From: Sulfuricurvum sp.
GTDB lineage: Bacteria > Campylobacterota > Campylobacteria > Campylobacterales > Sulfurimonadaceae
Assembly (NCBI RefSeq): GCF_028681615.1
Contig: NZ_JAQUHV010000003.1
Span: 179,146-243,145 of the forward strand
DNA length: 64,000 nucleotides
Direction of reading: 5' to 3'
Below, in pieces: positions 42,324 through 52,410 of the stretch. The position numbers and the translations under genes are program-made. Below the pieces are notes generated by a model that did no database searches, was not told where the DNA came from, and saw only the letters and a list, made by a program, of their open reading frames with translations. Position 1 is the first letter of the stretch; every line of letters begins with the position of its first letter.

Positions 42324-42350
42324 AAGGGGAGTCCGCTCCCTTTTTTTTTA
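42324..42350 (+). terminator. intrinsic terminator of the kinase-chemoreceptor-regulator operon
   Basis: GGGAG-TCCG-CTCCC (42327-42340, extended by the flanking A and T runs) followed by nine T bases, directly after the response regulator stop. A clear rho-independent terminator. Confidence 0.85.
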
Positions 42351-42377
42351 TTTCAAAAAATTATACCTTAGTAATAT

Positions 42378-42417
42378 AGTATGAATACTTGACAATAAGA
42401 ATAAACTATATTAAGAT
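42378..42417 (+). promoter_or_regulatory. promoter and palindrome of the DUF4395-Rrf2 genes
   Basis: TTGACA (42389-42394), 17 bases, TAAGAT (42412-42417). The palindrome AGTAT-GA-ATACT (42378-42389) touches the -35 box and could be the target of the Rrf2 regulator encoded downstream. Confidence 0.55.
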
Positions 42418-42440
42418 TGTGAAAAATATAGGAGAACATC

Positions 42441-42884
42441 ATGGCTCAGCAATGTCCTTTGATCTTTCGACAAGTTGATGCGACTGTTACCCGAATCAAT
42501 ACATTATTCGTAGCAGGTTCTATCGTTGCATTCTTATTAACCCACAGTATCATGGTTTTGATTTTCTTGATTGGCGATTTTATACTTCGGTTATATGGAT
42601 ATAAATCGTATAGTCCTTTTCAAAATCTATCCTTGATGATACAGCATAAGCTATCGCTTCCGGTGAAGATGGAAGATGCGGGGGCAAAACGTTTGGCGGC
42701 ACAATTCGGGGTAGGTTTTACGATCGCGCTTGTGATTACTTCATTGCTGCATGCTGACGTTGCAGTCGCGATTATTTCGGGAATATTTCTTTCATGTGCC
42801 GCATTGGAACTTTTCTTCGGATATTGTGTCGCATGTCAAATTTATTACATCACTAAAAAAATCTACCCGAAGTGGTTTGAATAA
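42441..42884 (+). CDS. DUF4395 membrane protein
   Basis: 147 residues, four or five membrane helices. The family pattern includes QVDATVTRINTLFV at the start, the loop LYGYKSYSPFQNL, and LFFGYCVACQIYYI near the end, where the paired cysteines CxxC are conserved in DUF4395. The family function is unknown; it is often near sulfur and redox genes. AGGAG precedes the ATG. It overlaps the Rrf2 regulator by 1 base. Confidence 0.78.
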   Translation: MAQQCPLIFRQVDATVTRINTLFVAGSIVAFLLTHSIMVLIFLIGDFILRLYGYKSYSPFQNLSLMIQHKLSLPVKMEDAGAKRLAAQFGVGFTIALVITSLLHADVAVAIISGIFLSCAALELFFGYCVACQIYYITKKIYPKWFE

Positions 42885-43288
42885 TGGCGGCACTCTCCTC
42901 CAAAGCGATTTACGGGCTTGCAGCCATGCATGTGCTTTCCCACGCACCCCATGGCAGAGCCATGCAGGTGCGGGAGATATCGGCAATGACTCAGATTTCG
43001 CACGGGTATCTCGAACAGCTTTTATCGATTTTACGACGGAATCATCTTATCAGCAGTATTCGAGGCGCTGCAGGCGGTTATAAGCTTTCGCGCAACGCGC
43101 ATGAGATTGAGGTTATTGAGATCATTGAAGCGCTGGAGGGGCCGTTTTACAAGATAGAGGGGAACGTCGGTTCAAGCCTGATTTTAGAATATTTTTGGAG
43201 TGATATGGAGAACAAAATGCGGGCACTGTTCGGAATGAAACTTTCCGAACTGGATCAATCGTATCAACCCCATTTTTACGAAATTTAA
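42884..43288 (+). CDS. Rrf2-family transcriptional regulator
   Basis: 134 residues. The winged-helix part reads LSSKAIYGLAAMHVLS, ISHGYLEQLLSILRRN and IRGAAGGYKLSR, the Rrf2 signature. The cysteines that hold an iron-sulfur cluster in IscR or RsrR are absent (no Cys in the protein), so its signal is not a cysteine-bound cluster. It probably controls its own operon through the palindrome upstream of 42441. Confidence 0.87.
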   Translation: MAALSSKAIYGLAAMHVLSHAPHGRAMQVREISAMTQISHGYLEQLLSILRRNHLISSIRGAAGGYKLSRNAHEIEVIEIIEALEGPFYKIEGNVGSSLILEYFWSDMENKMRALFGMKLSELDQSYQPHFYEI

Positions 43289-43294
43289 ATACCC

Positions 43295-44749
43295 TTATTT
43301 TTTGAAAATACTCCCTAGGACGCCCCGAATAATCGCACGACCGAGTTGAGAACCTATCGCTCGGGCTGCCGATTTGGACAAGGCCTCTGCCGCACTTTCT
43401 CTACCCCTGCTTGTTTGTCTCTCTTCTTTTTCCTGTGCTTTGATTTTCTCATCTTCAGCTTTTTGTGCCGATTGTTCCTGCAGACGCTGTGTGAGGCGTT
43501 CGTACGCCGATTCGGAATCGATAGTCTGATCGTAGGTGTCTCCGACGATTGATGTTTTCATGAGAGTACGGCGAAGTTCGGGAGTTATCGGCCCGATGTG
43601 TGAAAACGGCGGTATGATAAGGGCGCGCTGTGTAACAGATGGGGTCCCTTTTTCATCCAGCAGTGAAACCAATGCCTCACCGACTCCCAGCTCCATCAAT
43701 GCCGTTTTCTCATCCAAGGACTCATTATCACGCATTGTTTCAGCGGCTGCACGAACGGCCTGTTGATCTTTCGGGGTGAAGGCGCGGAGGGCATGGGCAA
43801 TCCGATTTCCCAGCTGAGCTGCCACTTTTTCAGGGATATCGTTCGGATGTTGGGTGATGAAATAGATCCCTACTCCTTTGGAACGGATGAGACGGACGAC
43901 TTGTTCGATTTTTTCAATCAAAACATCGGGAGCGTCGGTGAAGAGCAAATGGGCCTCATCGAAAAAGAAAAGAAGTTTTGGAACCTTCGTGTCTCCGGCT
44001 TCGGGGAGCGCCTCAAAAAGCTCTGAAAGCATCCACAACAAAAGCGATGCATAGAGTTTCGGAGTATTCATCAGTTTGGTTGCATCGAGAAGATTCACAA
44101 CCCCTTTGCCGTCGATACTCTGAATCAGATCATGGATATTAAGCATCGGTTCGCCGAAGAGTTTTTCACCACCTTGGGATTCGAGAGTGAGGAGCGCGCG
44201 CTGGATCGCACCGATAGAGGCACTTGAAACATTGCCGTAGCTAAGACTGAGTTCTTTTGCACGTTCACCGATATTTTGGATCATGGCACGTAAGTCTTTG
44301 AGGTCCAACAATGCGAGCCCCTCGTCGTCCGCTACTTTAAAAGCGAGGTTCAAGACACCGCTTTGGGTTTCGTTGAGCCCGAGTAGGCGTGAGAGTAATA
44401 AGGGTCCCATATCACTGATTGTTGCCCGTATCGGATGACCATTTTCACCCCATACGTCCCAGAAGGTAACCGGACATTTGTCATATTTTGCTTCAAGCCC
44501 CATAGCGCTGAACCGCTCGGCTACTTTTGCATTATTTCCGCCGACATCGGCGATACCGCTGAGATCGCCTTTGATATCACTCACAACACAGGGTACACCG
44601 ATCGATGAAAAATTTTCGATCAGTTTTTGCAAGGTAATGGTTTTCCCTGTTCCGGTGGCTCCTGTAATGAGTCCGTGGCGATTTGCCATAGAGGGTAAAA
44701 GGGTTAAAAATTCATCAACGGATTTGGCAACAGGTTGGGGAGTGGACAT
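43295..44749 (-). CDS. HerA/YjgR-type ATPase (DUF853)
   Basis: 484 residues. Walker A GATGTGKT at residues 30-37, Walker B LLFFFDEAHLLF, the sensor-like FITQHPNDIP and the DIKGDLSGIA segment place it in the DUF853 branch of the FtsK/HerA pumping ATPases. The C-terminal 60 residues are a charged, Ala-rich tail. Function is unknown in the family. AAAGGAG precedes the start. The 81-residue gene upstream is in the same direction. Confidence 0.87.
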   Translation of the reverse strand: MSTPQPVAKSVDEFLTLLPSMANRHGLITGATGTGKTITLQKLIENFSSIGVPCVVSDIKGDLSGIADVGGNNAKVAERFSAMGLEAKYDKCPVTFWDVWGENGHPIRATISDMGPLLLSRLLGLNETQSGVLNLAFKVADDEGLALLDLKDLRAMIQNIGERAKELSLSYGNVSSASIGAIQRALLTLESQGGEKLFGEPMLNIHDLIQSIDGKGVVNLLDATKLMNTPKLYASLLLWMLSELFEALPEAGDTKVPKLLFFFDEAHLLFTDAPDVLIEKIEQVVRLIRSKGVGIYFITQHPNDIPEKVAAQLGNRIAHALRAFTPKDQQAVRAAAETMRDNESLDEKTALMELGVGEALVSLLDEKGTPSVTQRALIIPPFSHIGPITPELRRTLMKTSIVGDTYDQTIDSESAYERLTQRLQEQSAQKAEDEKIKAQEKEERQTSRGRESAAEALSKSAARAIGSQLGRAIIRGVLGSIFKK

Positions 44750-44758
44750 GGGTCTCCT

Positions 44759-45004
44759 TTATCTTTTAGAATGACGTTGTGCTTCGATCAGGCGACGGTT
44801 TTGCATCATAATGGATTCGATTTCCTGAGCATTTTTGTTTGGGAAAAGCTGTTCTTGATGCTGAATATGTTTTGCATGCACTTCATTGTAGAACTCTTCG
44901 AGAGTCGAAGGTTTGATTTTTTTATGAGTGTATTTAAACAAAGACGTTTTGGGTGCCGGTGTGTATTTTGACAACGCAGCTTCTCTGATTTTATGGATGC
45001 GCAT
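44759..45004 (-). CDS. hypothetical small basic protein
   Basis: 81 residues, rich in Lys, Arg, His and Gln, mostly helical, with no membrane segment or cysteine. I recognise no family. GGAAGA lies before the ATG. It ends 9 bases upstream of the YjgR-type gene, so both are probably on one transcript. Confidence 0.55.
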   Translation of the reverse strand: MRIHKIREAALSKYTPAPKTSLFKYTHKKIKPSTLEEFYNEVHAKHIQHQEQLFPNKNAQEIESIMMQNRRLIEAQRHSKR

Positions 45005-45059
45005 AATTCTTCCGTTCTAAATGTATTTATTGATTAAAAACTATAAGCAAAATATGGTC

Positions 45060-45677
45060 CTATAACCCTTCGTTGACAATGTACCATAGCCGGTCAATCT
45101 CCTGATCACTCAGGAAAAGGGTTGAAGCATGAGTATAGAGCCATTCTAACCCCTTAGGATTAATGGAAAGTGTATGGGAACAATTTTTATGAGCCGGTAA
45201 AAAAGCACGTATTAACGAGATATCGTCTTCGATAGGCAGATCACAAAAAAAGCAGTTCAACTCTTTATGCAAGCGCCCCTCATATTCCAACAAGCGAACA
45301 TAAGACTCGATGGCAACCCGTTTGGGATTTTGATCTTTCCAGCGGATCGATGCATCGTTTAGCAGGGCAAAATAGAAATCCCCAATGGCCTCGGAATCTT
45401 TTAGATGGGGATAGAAGAGGGAAATGAACTGCTGCCATAAACGAATCCGTTCATATTGACCCATCCACGGAAATCCCAAATGGATTACATCCCGTAAGCG
45501 ACCGATGGACGATTTCAAAGAGTGCTCTACTTCGAAGTCGATTTTGAATCCCATATTGATGGGGCTGTGCCGTGCACCGTAGAAGCGATAAAGGGTCTGT
45601 AAGCTTTCCTCCGCTATGATAGTAACAATCATATCTTCTTCGCGTGCACGAGTAAGTTTGATAATGAATCCCTGCAT
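45060..45677 (-). CDS. recO: recombination mediator RecO, short Campylobacterota form
   Basis: 205 residues. N-terminal OB fold: MQGFIIKLTRAREEDMIVT and LQTLYRFYGARHSP. The C-terminal helical part retains one cysteine pair (CFFCDLP) of the zinc module, the rest being absent, which is common in the short RecO of this phylum as I remember it. RecO loads RecA on SSB-coated single strands. The ribosome site is weak. It diverges from gltB. Confidence 0.8.
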   Translation of the reverse strand: MQGFIIKLTRAREEDMIVTIIAEESLQTLYRFYGARHSPINMGFKIDFEVEHSLKSSIGRLRDVIHLGFPWMGQYERIRLWQQFISLFYPHLKDSEAIGDFYFALLNDASIRWKDQNPKRVAIESYVRLLEYEGRLHKELNCFFCDLPIEDDISLIRAFLPAHKNCSHTLSINPKGLEWLYTHASTLFLSDQEIDRLWYIVNEGL

Positions 45678-45848
45678 GCTTTTGGTTCTACTCTACACGT
45701 TTTTTCTTAGATGTTCAAAAATTATCCATTATTTTAACCTTTTTTAACCTTGTTATCGATAAAATAAGAAAATTTCATCTCCCCTTTAAACTACTTATGT
45801 TTAAAAAGAGATTAAAAAATAACAATTTGCCGAATTTTCTGGTGAAAG

Positions 45849-48800
45849 GTGACGATTAGAGTGGAATACCAAGACCTATTACGATCATTTAAAGATAACT
45901 GCGGATTTGGATTGATTGCAAATATCAAAAACCGTCCTTCGCATGAAAATTTAGAAAACGCGATTACGGCGTTAGAGAGAATGATGCACCGCGGAGCAGT
46001 AGCTGCTGATGGAAAAACGGGAGACGGGAGCGGATTGCTTTTGTCTCTTCCTCACGAATTTATGCGTTCAACCGCTTCGGATGCGGGAGTTGAACTTCCT
46101 GAAATGTATGCCGTCGCTGTTGTTTTTACGCGCAATGCATCTGCATTGGAACATTTTGAAAAGATTTGTACGGACAATGATCTGAAAGTCGTTTTGGATC
46201 GTTTGGTCCCGGTTGACACCAATGCCCTCGGTGAGCAGGCGCTTGCGACATTACCGGAAATTCATCATATTTTTATTACCCCTAATTCGCTTATGGCCAC
46301 AAAACGTTTTGATGCACTATTGTATTTGAGCCGTAAAGAGATTGAACACGCATTAGTCAGCGACAGTGATTTTTATATCGCATCGATGTCGGCACGGGTC
46401 GTTTCATACAAAGGGCTTATTATGCCCACCCATATTAAAGAATTTTATACCGATTTGCAAAATGAAAATTTTAAAATCTCTTTTGCCCTTTTCCACCAAC
46501 GTTTTTCGACCAATACACTTCCGAAATGGAGATTGGCACAACCGTTCCGTGCGGTTGCCCACAACGGTGAAATCAACTCGGTCGAAGCCAACCGCTTTAA
46601 CGTCGCGGTAAAATCCGAATCGATCAAAAGCGAAGTGTTCACGGATGAGGAGATCGCACGCCTTCTTCCTATTCTCCAACCGGGCGGATCGGACAGTGCA
46701 AGTGCCGATAACTTTTTCGAGTTTTTGATTATTAACGGTATGGATTTCTTTAAAGCGGCACGTGCGGTTATTCCGGCACCATGGCAAAATGCTCCGCATA
46801 TGGATCCTCAGCTTCGTGCATTTTACGAATACCATTCGACTGTTTTTGAAGCATGGGACGGTCCGGCGGCATTTTCATTGACCGACGGACGTTATATCGG
46901 ATGTGTGCTTGACCGCAACGGTCTGCGCCCGTCAAAATACATTATCACCAACGATGACACACTTCTTATCGCGAGTGAATACGGCGTTATCGATATTCCG
47001 GAAGATCAGATCAAAGAGCGCGGACGTTTGCAGTCCGGGCAAATGATCGGTTTGGACCTCAAATTCGGGAAAGTGCTCAAAGACGAAGATATTAACCAAT
47101 ATCTAAAATCCTCAAACCCGTATATGAAATGGCTGAATGATCATATGATCTATCTCCAAGAACATGTGGATGAACAATACATTACACGCTGTGATTATGA
47201 ACCTACAAATTTGGTAGAACGCCAACGCTATTTCAACATCACACAAGAAGTTGTTGAGCAGGTGATTGAGCCGATGATGCGCGACGGTAAAGAAGCAGTC
47301 GGATCGATGGGGGATGACACCCCTTTGGCCGCCTTCAGCACTGTACAGCGAAATTTCAGTGATTATTTCAAACAGCGTTTCGCTCAAGTAACCAATCCTC
47401 CGATCGATCCGATCCGAGAAAAAGTGGTTATGAGTTTGAATACGGGATTCGGTGAAACCCACAATATTTTGGATGAAATTCCGTCGCATGCGAATCGTCT
47501 CAAAGCGATTTCTCCGATCATTATCCGTGAAAAACTCGAAGTACTAAAATCCTTCGGAGATAAAAAATCACCGCGATACCAATCTTTTTATTCGAACCAG
47601 GAATTCTCGACTGCCTACAAAGGTTCGTTGAAAGCGGCACTTGAAGCATTGGTAGAAAAAGTAATCACTGCGGTCCGTGAAGAGGGTGTACGAATCGTCA
47701 TCCTTGATGACAGCGGATTTGATAAAGAGCATAAAGCGATACCGATGGCAATGGCCGTCGGACGAATCAGTCGTGCATTGCTGGATGCGCGTATCCGTCA
47801 TTTGGCATCGATTGTCGCTTCTACAAGCGAAGTTATCGACTCTCATGGAGCCGCAACCTTGATTGCATACGGTGCGAGTGCCGTATACCCGAGCCTATTG
47901 TTCGCTACGGTAGCTGCACATGCAGAAAGAAGCGTCAACGATGTTAGTTGTTCGGAAGCTTTCAAATCGGTTCATCATGCACTCAATGCCGGACTTTTGA
48001 AAATCATGTCAAAAATGGGGATTGCAACCATCGCGTCGTACCGTAATTCAGGATTATTCGATGTGATCGGTTTGAGCAAAGAGATCGTGCACGAGTGTTT
48101 CGGAGAATCTCATGCGATGATTCCGGGACTGACGTATGACGATATCGATGCACGTTTGGAACGCAACCATAAAGAAGCATTTGAAGTTGGCGGATTTAAC
48201 CGTATTTTCCCACTTAAAATCGGAGGGTACTATAAATTCTATAACGGACAAGAGCATCACGATTTTAATCCGGATGTAATCCATGCGATTCACCGCGTTT
48301 CCAAAACCGGAAAACGGGAAGATTTCGATAAATTGAGTGCATTGGTCAACGGCCGCGGTCAAAAATTTATCCGCGATTTCTTTGAATTTAAATCAGATCG
48401 TCCAAGTATCGATATCTCTGAAGTGGAACCGAAAGAGGCGATTTTCAAACGATTCGCGTCGGCTGCAATGTCATTGGGCTCTATTTCGCCTGAAGCGCAT
48501 GAATGTTTGGCAGTGGCTATGAATACGATCGGGGCACAAAGTAACTCGGGTGAGGGCGGTGAAGATTCGGCCCGTTTCGGTACACTTAAGAACTCTAAAA
48601 TCAAACAAGTCGCTTCAGGACGTTTCGGGGTTACTCCGGCCTACTTGCGTTCGGCTGAAGAGATTCAGATCAAAGTAGCCCAAGGGGCAAAACCGGGTGA
48701 GGGCGGACAGCTTCCGGGGCATAAAGTCAGCGGTCTTATCGCACGATTACGTTATACGATGCCGGGTGTGACATTGATTTCGCCTCCGCCGCACCATGAT

Positions 48801-50294
48801 ATCTATTCGATCGAAGATTTGGCGCAGTTGATTTTCGATATGAAACAGGTCAATCCGAATGCGAAAGTAGCGGTTAAACTCGTTTCTTCTGCCGGTGTCG
48901 GTACGATTGCGGCGGGTGTCGCTAAAGCGTATGCTGATAAAATCATCATTTCCGGCGGTGACGGCGGTACGGGTGCCGCACCGTTGACGTCGATCAAATT
49001 TGCGGGAAATCCGTGGGAACTCGGACTTTCTGAAGCGCATAATGCACTGAAAGTGAACAACCTTCGCGGCTTGGTTCATGTCCAAACCGACGGCGGACTC
49101 AAAACAGGTCAAGACATTGTTAAAGCGGCATTATTGGGAGCTGAAAGCTATGCATTCGGTACGGGTGCGTTGACGATTATCGGATGTAAAATGCTCCGTA
49201 TCTGTCATGTCAACAAATGTTCCGTCGGGATCGCAACGCAAAACGAAAAATTGCGCGGTGAATTCTTTAACGGTACCGTTGAACAGCTTATCAACTATTT
49301 CACTTATTTGGCGGAAGATGTCCGTAAGATCATGGCACAATTGGGCTATAAAACAATGGAAGAGATGATCGGACGAAGCGATCTGCTCAAAGTAATCGAC
49401 ACCGAATTTGCAAAAAAATTCGATTTCAGTTCCGTATTGCACCGAGAAGAGGGTGTTAATACCTGTCAAGCAGCGAGTAATGAACCGTTTGACCTGAATG
49501 AATTTGAACAAGATGTTCTTGCTGAAGCGAAAGATGCGATTAAAAATCCTGATCGTCCTGTTAAGATCGTTCGTGATATTTGTAATCTCAACCGTAGTTT
49601 CGGGGCCCGTATCAGCGGTGAAATCGCTCATTATTACGGTGACTCAGGACTTAAAGAGAATACGATTAAAATCAATCTTAAAGGGATTGCCGGTCAAGCG
49701 CTTGGCGCATTCTTGATCAACGGTGTCTCTATCCGTTTAGAGGGTGTTGCGAATGACTACATCGGTAAAGGGATGCACGGCGGTAAAATCGTAATTCGTT
49801 CACAAAACCAAGGGGAACGTTTCAGCGCCGGTGGTAATACGTGTCTTTATGGTGCGACGGGCGGTAAACTCTTTATTTCCGGATCGGTCGGTGAGCGTTT
49901 CGCGGTACGTAACTCGGGTGCTCTTTCGGTTGTAGAAGGGACCGGCGACAACGCGTGTGAATATATGACAGGCGGAGTCGTCGTCATCCTCGGTAAAACC
50001 GGTATTAACTTCGGTGCGGGTATGACCGGCGGGTTTGCATTTGTATACGACCAAGACCACAGTTTTGTCGAAAATGTCAACCGTGAACTGATTGATGCGC
50101 TTCGTATCGATACTGATGACGGGGATGAAGCCCGACATTATCTCAAACGACTCTTAAAAGAGTACGTAGCTGAAACAGAGAGTGAGATGGCACAGGAACT
50201 GATCAAAAATTTCCGTGTAGAAATCCGAAACTTCTGGCTCGTTCGCCCGAAAAACTTAACTAAATTGCCACTCAATCCGGATAAAGGGGACTAA
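45849..50294 (+). CDS. gltB: glutamate synthase large subunit
   Basis: 1481 residues. Glutaminase domain nucleophile is C18 in DNCGFGLIANIKN. Central and FMN-binding regions include SNSGEGGEDSARF and VKLVSSAGVGTIAAG, the 3Fe-4S cysteines are in CKMLRICHVNKCSVG, and a C-terminal beta helix ends the protein. With GltD it makes two glutamates from glutamine and 2-oxoglutarate. GTG start at 45849; GTG at 45861 is an equally good alternative, leaving 13 residues before the nucleophile. gltD follows after 5 bases. Confidence 0.96.
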   Translation: MTIRVEYQDLLRSFKDNCGFGLIANIKNRPSHENLENAITALERMMHRGAVAADGKTGDGSGLLLSLPHEFMRSTASDAGVELPEMYAVAVVFTRNASALEHFEKICTDNDLKVVLDRLVPVDTNALGEQALATLPEIHHIFITPNSLMATKRFDALLYLSRKEIEHALVSDSDFYIASMSARVVSYKGLIMPTHIKEFYTDLQNENFKISFALFHQRFSTNTLPKWRLAQPFRAVAHNGEINSVEANRFNVAVKSESIKSEVFTDEEIARLLPILQPGGSDSASADNFFEFLIINGMDFFKAARAVIPAPWQNAPHMDPQLRAFYEYHSTVFEAWDGPAAFSLTDGRYIGCVLDRNGLRPSKYIITNDDTLLIASEYGVIDIPEDQIKERGRLQSGQMIGLDLKFGKVLKDEDINQYLKSSNPYMKWLNDHMIYLQEHVDEQYITRCDYEPTNLVERQRYFNITQEVVEQVIEPMMRDGKEAVGSMGDDTPLAAFSTVQRNFSDYFKQRFAQVTNPPIDPIREKVVMSLNTGFGETHNILDEIPSHANRLKAISPIIIREKLEVLKSFGDKKSPRYQSFYSNQEFSTAYKGSLKAALEALVEKVITAVREEGVRIVILDDSGFDKEHKAIPMAMAVGRISRALLDARIRHLASIVASTSEVIDSHGAATLIAYGASAVYPSLLFATVAAHAERSVNDVSCSEAFKSVHHALNAGLLKIMSKMGIATIASYRNSGLFDVIGLSKEIVHECFGESHAMIPGLTYDDIDARLERNHKEAFEVGGFNRIFPLKIGGYYKFYNGQEHHDFNPDVIHAIHRVSKTGKREDFDKLSALVNGRGQKFIRDFFEFKSDRPSIDISEVEPKEAIFKRFASAAMSLGSISPEAHECLAVAMNTIGAQSNSGEGGEDSARFGTLKNSKIKQVASGRFGVTPAYLRSAEEIQIKVAQGAKPGEGGQLPGHKVSGLIARLRYTMPGVTLISPPPHHDIYSIEDLAQLIFDMKQVNPNAKVAVKLVSSAGVGTIAAGVAKAYADKIIISGGDGGTGAAPLTSIKFAGNPWELGLSEAHNALKVNNLRGLVHVQTDGGLKTGQDIVKAALLGAESYAFGTGALTIIGCKMLRICHVNKCSVGIATQNEKLRGEFFNGTVEQLINYFTYLAEDVRKIMAQLGYKTMEEMIGRSDLLKVIDTEFAKKFDFSSVLHREEGVNTCQAASNEPFDLNEFEQDVLAEAKDAIKNPDRPVKIVRDICNLNRSFGARISGEIAHYYGDSGLKENTIKINLKGIAGQALGAFLINGVSIRLEGVANDYIGKGMHGGKIVIRSQNQGERFSAGGNTCLYGATGGKLFISGSVGERFAVRNSGALSVVEGTGDNACEYMTGGVVVILGKTGINFGAGMTGGFAFVYDQDHSFVENVNRELIDALRIDTDDGDEARHYLKRLLKEYVAETESEMAQELIKNFRVEIRNFWLVRPKNLTKLPLNPDKGD

Positions 50295-50299
50295 TAATT

Positions 50300-51682
50300 A
50301 TGAGAGAATTTTTAACGATTGAGCGTATCGACCCCACGAAACGCCTTGTATTGCAGCGTTTGAAAGATTTTAGCGAGATTTATGAACCGATGGGTTCAAG
50401 CGATGCCTCTTCACAGAGTGATCGCTGTATCCAATGCGGCGACCCGTTTTGTTTAAACAAATGTCCGCTGCACAACTACATTCCTCAATGGCTTAAAGCC
50501 GTAGCGGAAAAAGATTTGAAATTTGCGTTCAACCTCTCTAACGAGCCTTCGCCTTTTCCTGAAGTAATGGGACGCGTATGCCCGCATGATCGCTTATGTG
50601 AAGGGGATTGTACCCTTAACGACGGTCACGGTGCGATTACGATCGGTTCGGTTGAAACCTTTATCAATGAAGAAGGCTTCAAACAAGGGCTTAAACCGTA
50701 TTTTCCGGGGATCACTACCGATAAAAAAGTTGCCATCATCGGTTCGGGACCTGCAAGTCTCTCATGTGCGACCTATCTGCTCCGTTCGGGTATTGCAGTA
50801 ACGATGTATGAGCGCAGTGATCGCGCAGGCGGATTGCTCACGTATGGTATCCCTAATTTTAAACTGGACAAAAAAATTGTTGAGCGTCGTGTCAATCTGC
50901 TCCTTGAAGCAGGATTAAAACTTGAGTTGAACTGCGAAGTGGGCAAAGATATCGAATTCGATGCCATTGCGGATAAGCATGATGCGGTCTTTATCGGTAT
51001 CGGTGCGACAAAAGCCAAAGGGGCTAAAATAGCCGGAGAAAATGCATCGAATGTATACATGTCGATGGAATATCTTACCGCTATTCAGCGTAAAAACTTC
51101 GGCCTGAACTATGACAAGAAATTTGATTTCAAAGATCTTGATGTCGTCGTTATCGGGGGTGGTGATACGGCTATGGACTGTGTTCGTACGGCGAAACGCG
51201 AAGGGGCAAAAAACGTAACTTGTCTATATCGACGTGATGCGCATAATATGCCCGGCTCGGTCAAAGAGTACAAAAATGCGATCGAGGAAGGGGTGGATTT
51301 CGTCTTTCATGCTTCTCCTAAAGAGGTCATATTGGGAGAAGGCGGTAAAGCCGTAGGAATCCATATGGCAAAAACGGTTCTCGGTGCAAAAGATGAATCC
51401 GGCCGTCAAAAAATGGAAGAGGTCAAAGGGGGCGATTTTAACGTTAATGCCGATGTTATTATTATGGCTCTCGGTTTTGACCCTGCCGTTCCTCCGTTCT
51501 TGGCGGAAAACGGTATTTCCGTGAATAACTGGGGCGGTATTTTGGTTAATGAAAAATACGAAACGACAACTCCCGGAATTTATGCCGGAGGAGATTGTCA
51601 CCGAGGTGCCGATCTTGTTGTAACTGCGGCATATGACGGGCGTGAAGCGGCACGATCCATTGTAAAATCACTGTTGGTCTGA
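50300..51682 (+). CDS. gltD: glutamate synthase small subunit
   Basis: 460 residues. The N-terminal iron-sulfur domain has CIQCGDPFCLNKCPLHN and CPHDRLCEGDC. Two Rossmann folds follow: FAD at IIGSGPASLSCA and NADPH at VIGGGDTAMDCV, and the late motif PGIYAGGDCHRG closes the FAD site. It passes electrons from NAD(P)H to GltB. It overlaps the next gene by 1 base, so the whole gltB to thiE-like set is one operon. Confidence 0.96.
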   Translation: MREFLTIERIDPTKRLVLQRLKDFSEIYEPMGSSDASSQSDRCIQCGDPFCLNKCPLHNYIPQWLKAVAEKDLKFAFNLSNEPSPFPEVMGRVCPHDRLCEGDCTLNDGHGAITIGSVETFINEEGFKQGLKPYFPGITTDKKVAIIGSGPASLSCATYLLRSGIAVTMYERSDRAGGLLTYGIPNFKLDKKIVERRVNLLLEAGLKLELNCEVGKDIEFDAIADKHDAVFIGIGATKAKGAKIAGENASNVYMSMEYLTAIQRKNFGLNYDKKFDFKDLDVVVIGGGDTAMDCVRTAKREGAKNVTCLYRRDAHNMPGSVKEYKNAIEEGVDFVFHASPKEVILGEGGKAVGIHMAKTVLGAKDESGRQKMEEVKGGDFNVNADVIIMALGFDPAVPPFLAENGISVNNWGGILVNEKYETTTPGIYAGGDCHRGADLVVTAAYDGREAARSIVKSLLV

Positions 51683-52410
51683 TGGCAAGTTTTATCCACG
51701 CTGCCATCTCAGCGTGTCTTGAGATAGATGCCCTTGTCAACAAAGAGAGCGATATTCTTTTTACTCTTCATGATCGAGGATTCGGAGGCGATATCAGTAA
51801 CGGTATTGATTTGCACGCTGAAGCAATCTGTTACAAGCATCTCTCACCGTTTGGATCCGTATTCTCGGAAGAGAGCGGTTGGATGTCACCTGAGTCAACC
51901 ATTACTATCATGCTCGACCCGATTGACGGCAGTGATAACTTCGTTTCTAAATTCCCGTATTACGGTATTTCGATAGCCCGCGTCGTTGGGGGTAAAACAA
52001 CAGAAGCACTTGTCTGCAATCTCGCGAACGGCGATATATTTGTCCGTACCGCAAAAGAGTATTTTAGGACAACGTTGAAAAACTCTGCTCATAAAGATGA
52101 AATCATCACGAATCTTTATGCGAAAATCGGTTTGTTCGAAAAAGCTATCGAACATCCGGAGTTGATTAAAAAGTTAATGTTGCATAAGCTGAAATTTCGT
52201 TCTCCCGGTGCATTGGCTCTCTCATTAGCCTATGCCCCTTATGTGAAATATGTGCTATTTTTGGGTACAATGCGACCTTACGATATCCAAGCCGGACTCT
52301 ATCTCAGCGAACACCTTCATGTATTCCAAGACGATAGATACATCCTCATAAGTGCGGATAAAGAGATTTTTGAGCAGATTCGTATGATTGTAGAAAAGGA
52401 GTATTTTTGA
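51682..52410 (+). CDS. inositol monophosphatase-family phosphatase
   Basis: 242 residues. Metal-binding motifs: EESGW near residue 63, LDPIDGSDNF, and YDIQAGLYL corresponding to the WD motif. The family hydrolyses inositol phosphate, fructose bisphosphate or PAP; the substrate here is not decided. Shorter than SuhB. A similar gene stands next to accD in Campylobacter jejuni, as I remember, so its place is conserved in this phylum. Confidence 0.87.
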   Translation: MASFIHAAISACLEIDALVNKESDILFTLHDRGFGGDISNGIDLHAEAICYKHLSPFGSVFSEESGWMSPESTITIMLDPIDGSDNFVSKFPYYGISIARVVGGKTTEALVCNLANGDIFVRTAKEYFRTTLKNSAHKDEIITNLYAKIGLFEKAIEHPELIKKLMLHKLKFRSPGALALSLAYAPYVKYVLFLGTMRPYDIQAGLYLSEHLHVFQDDRYILISADKEIFEQIRMIVEKEYF

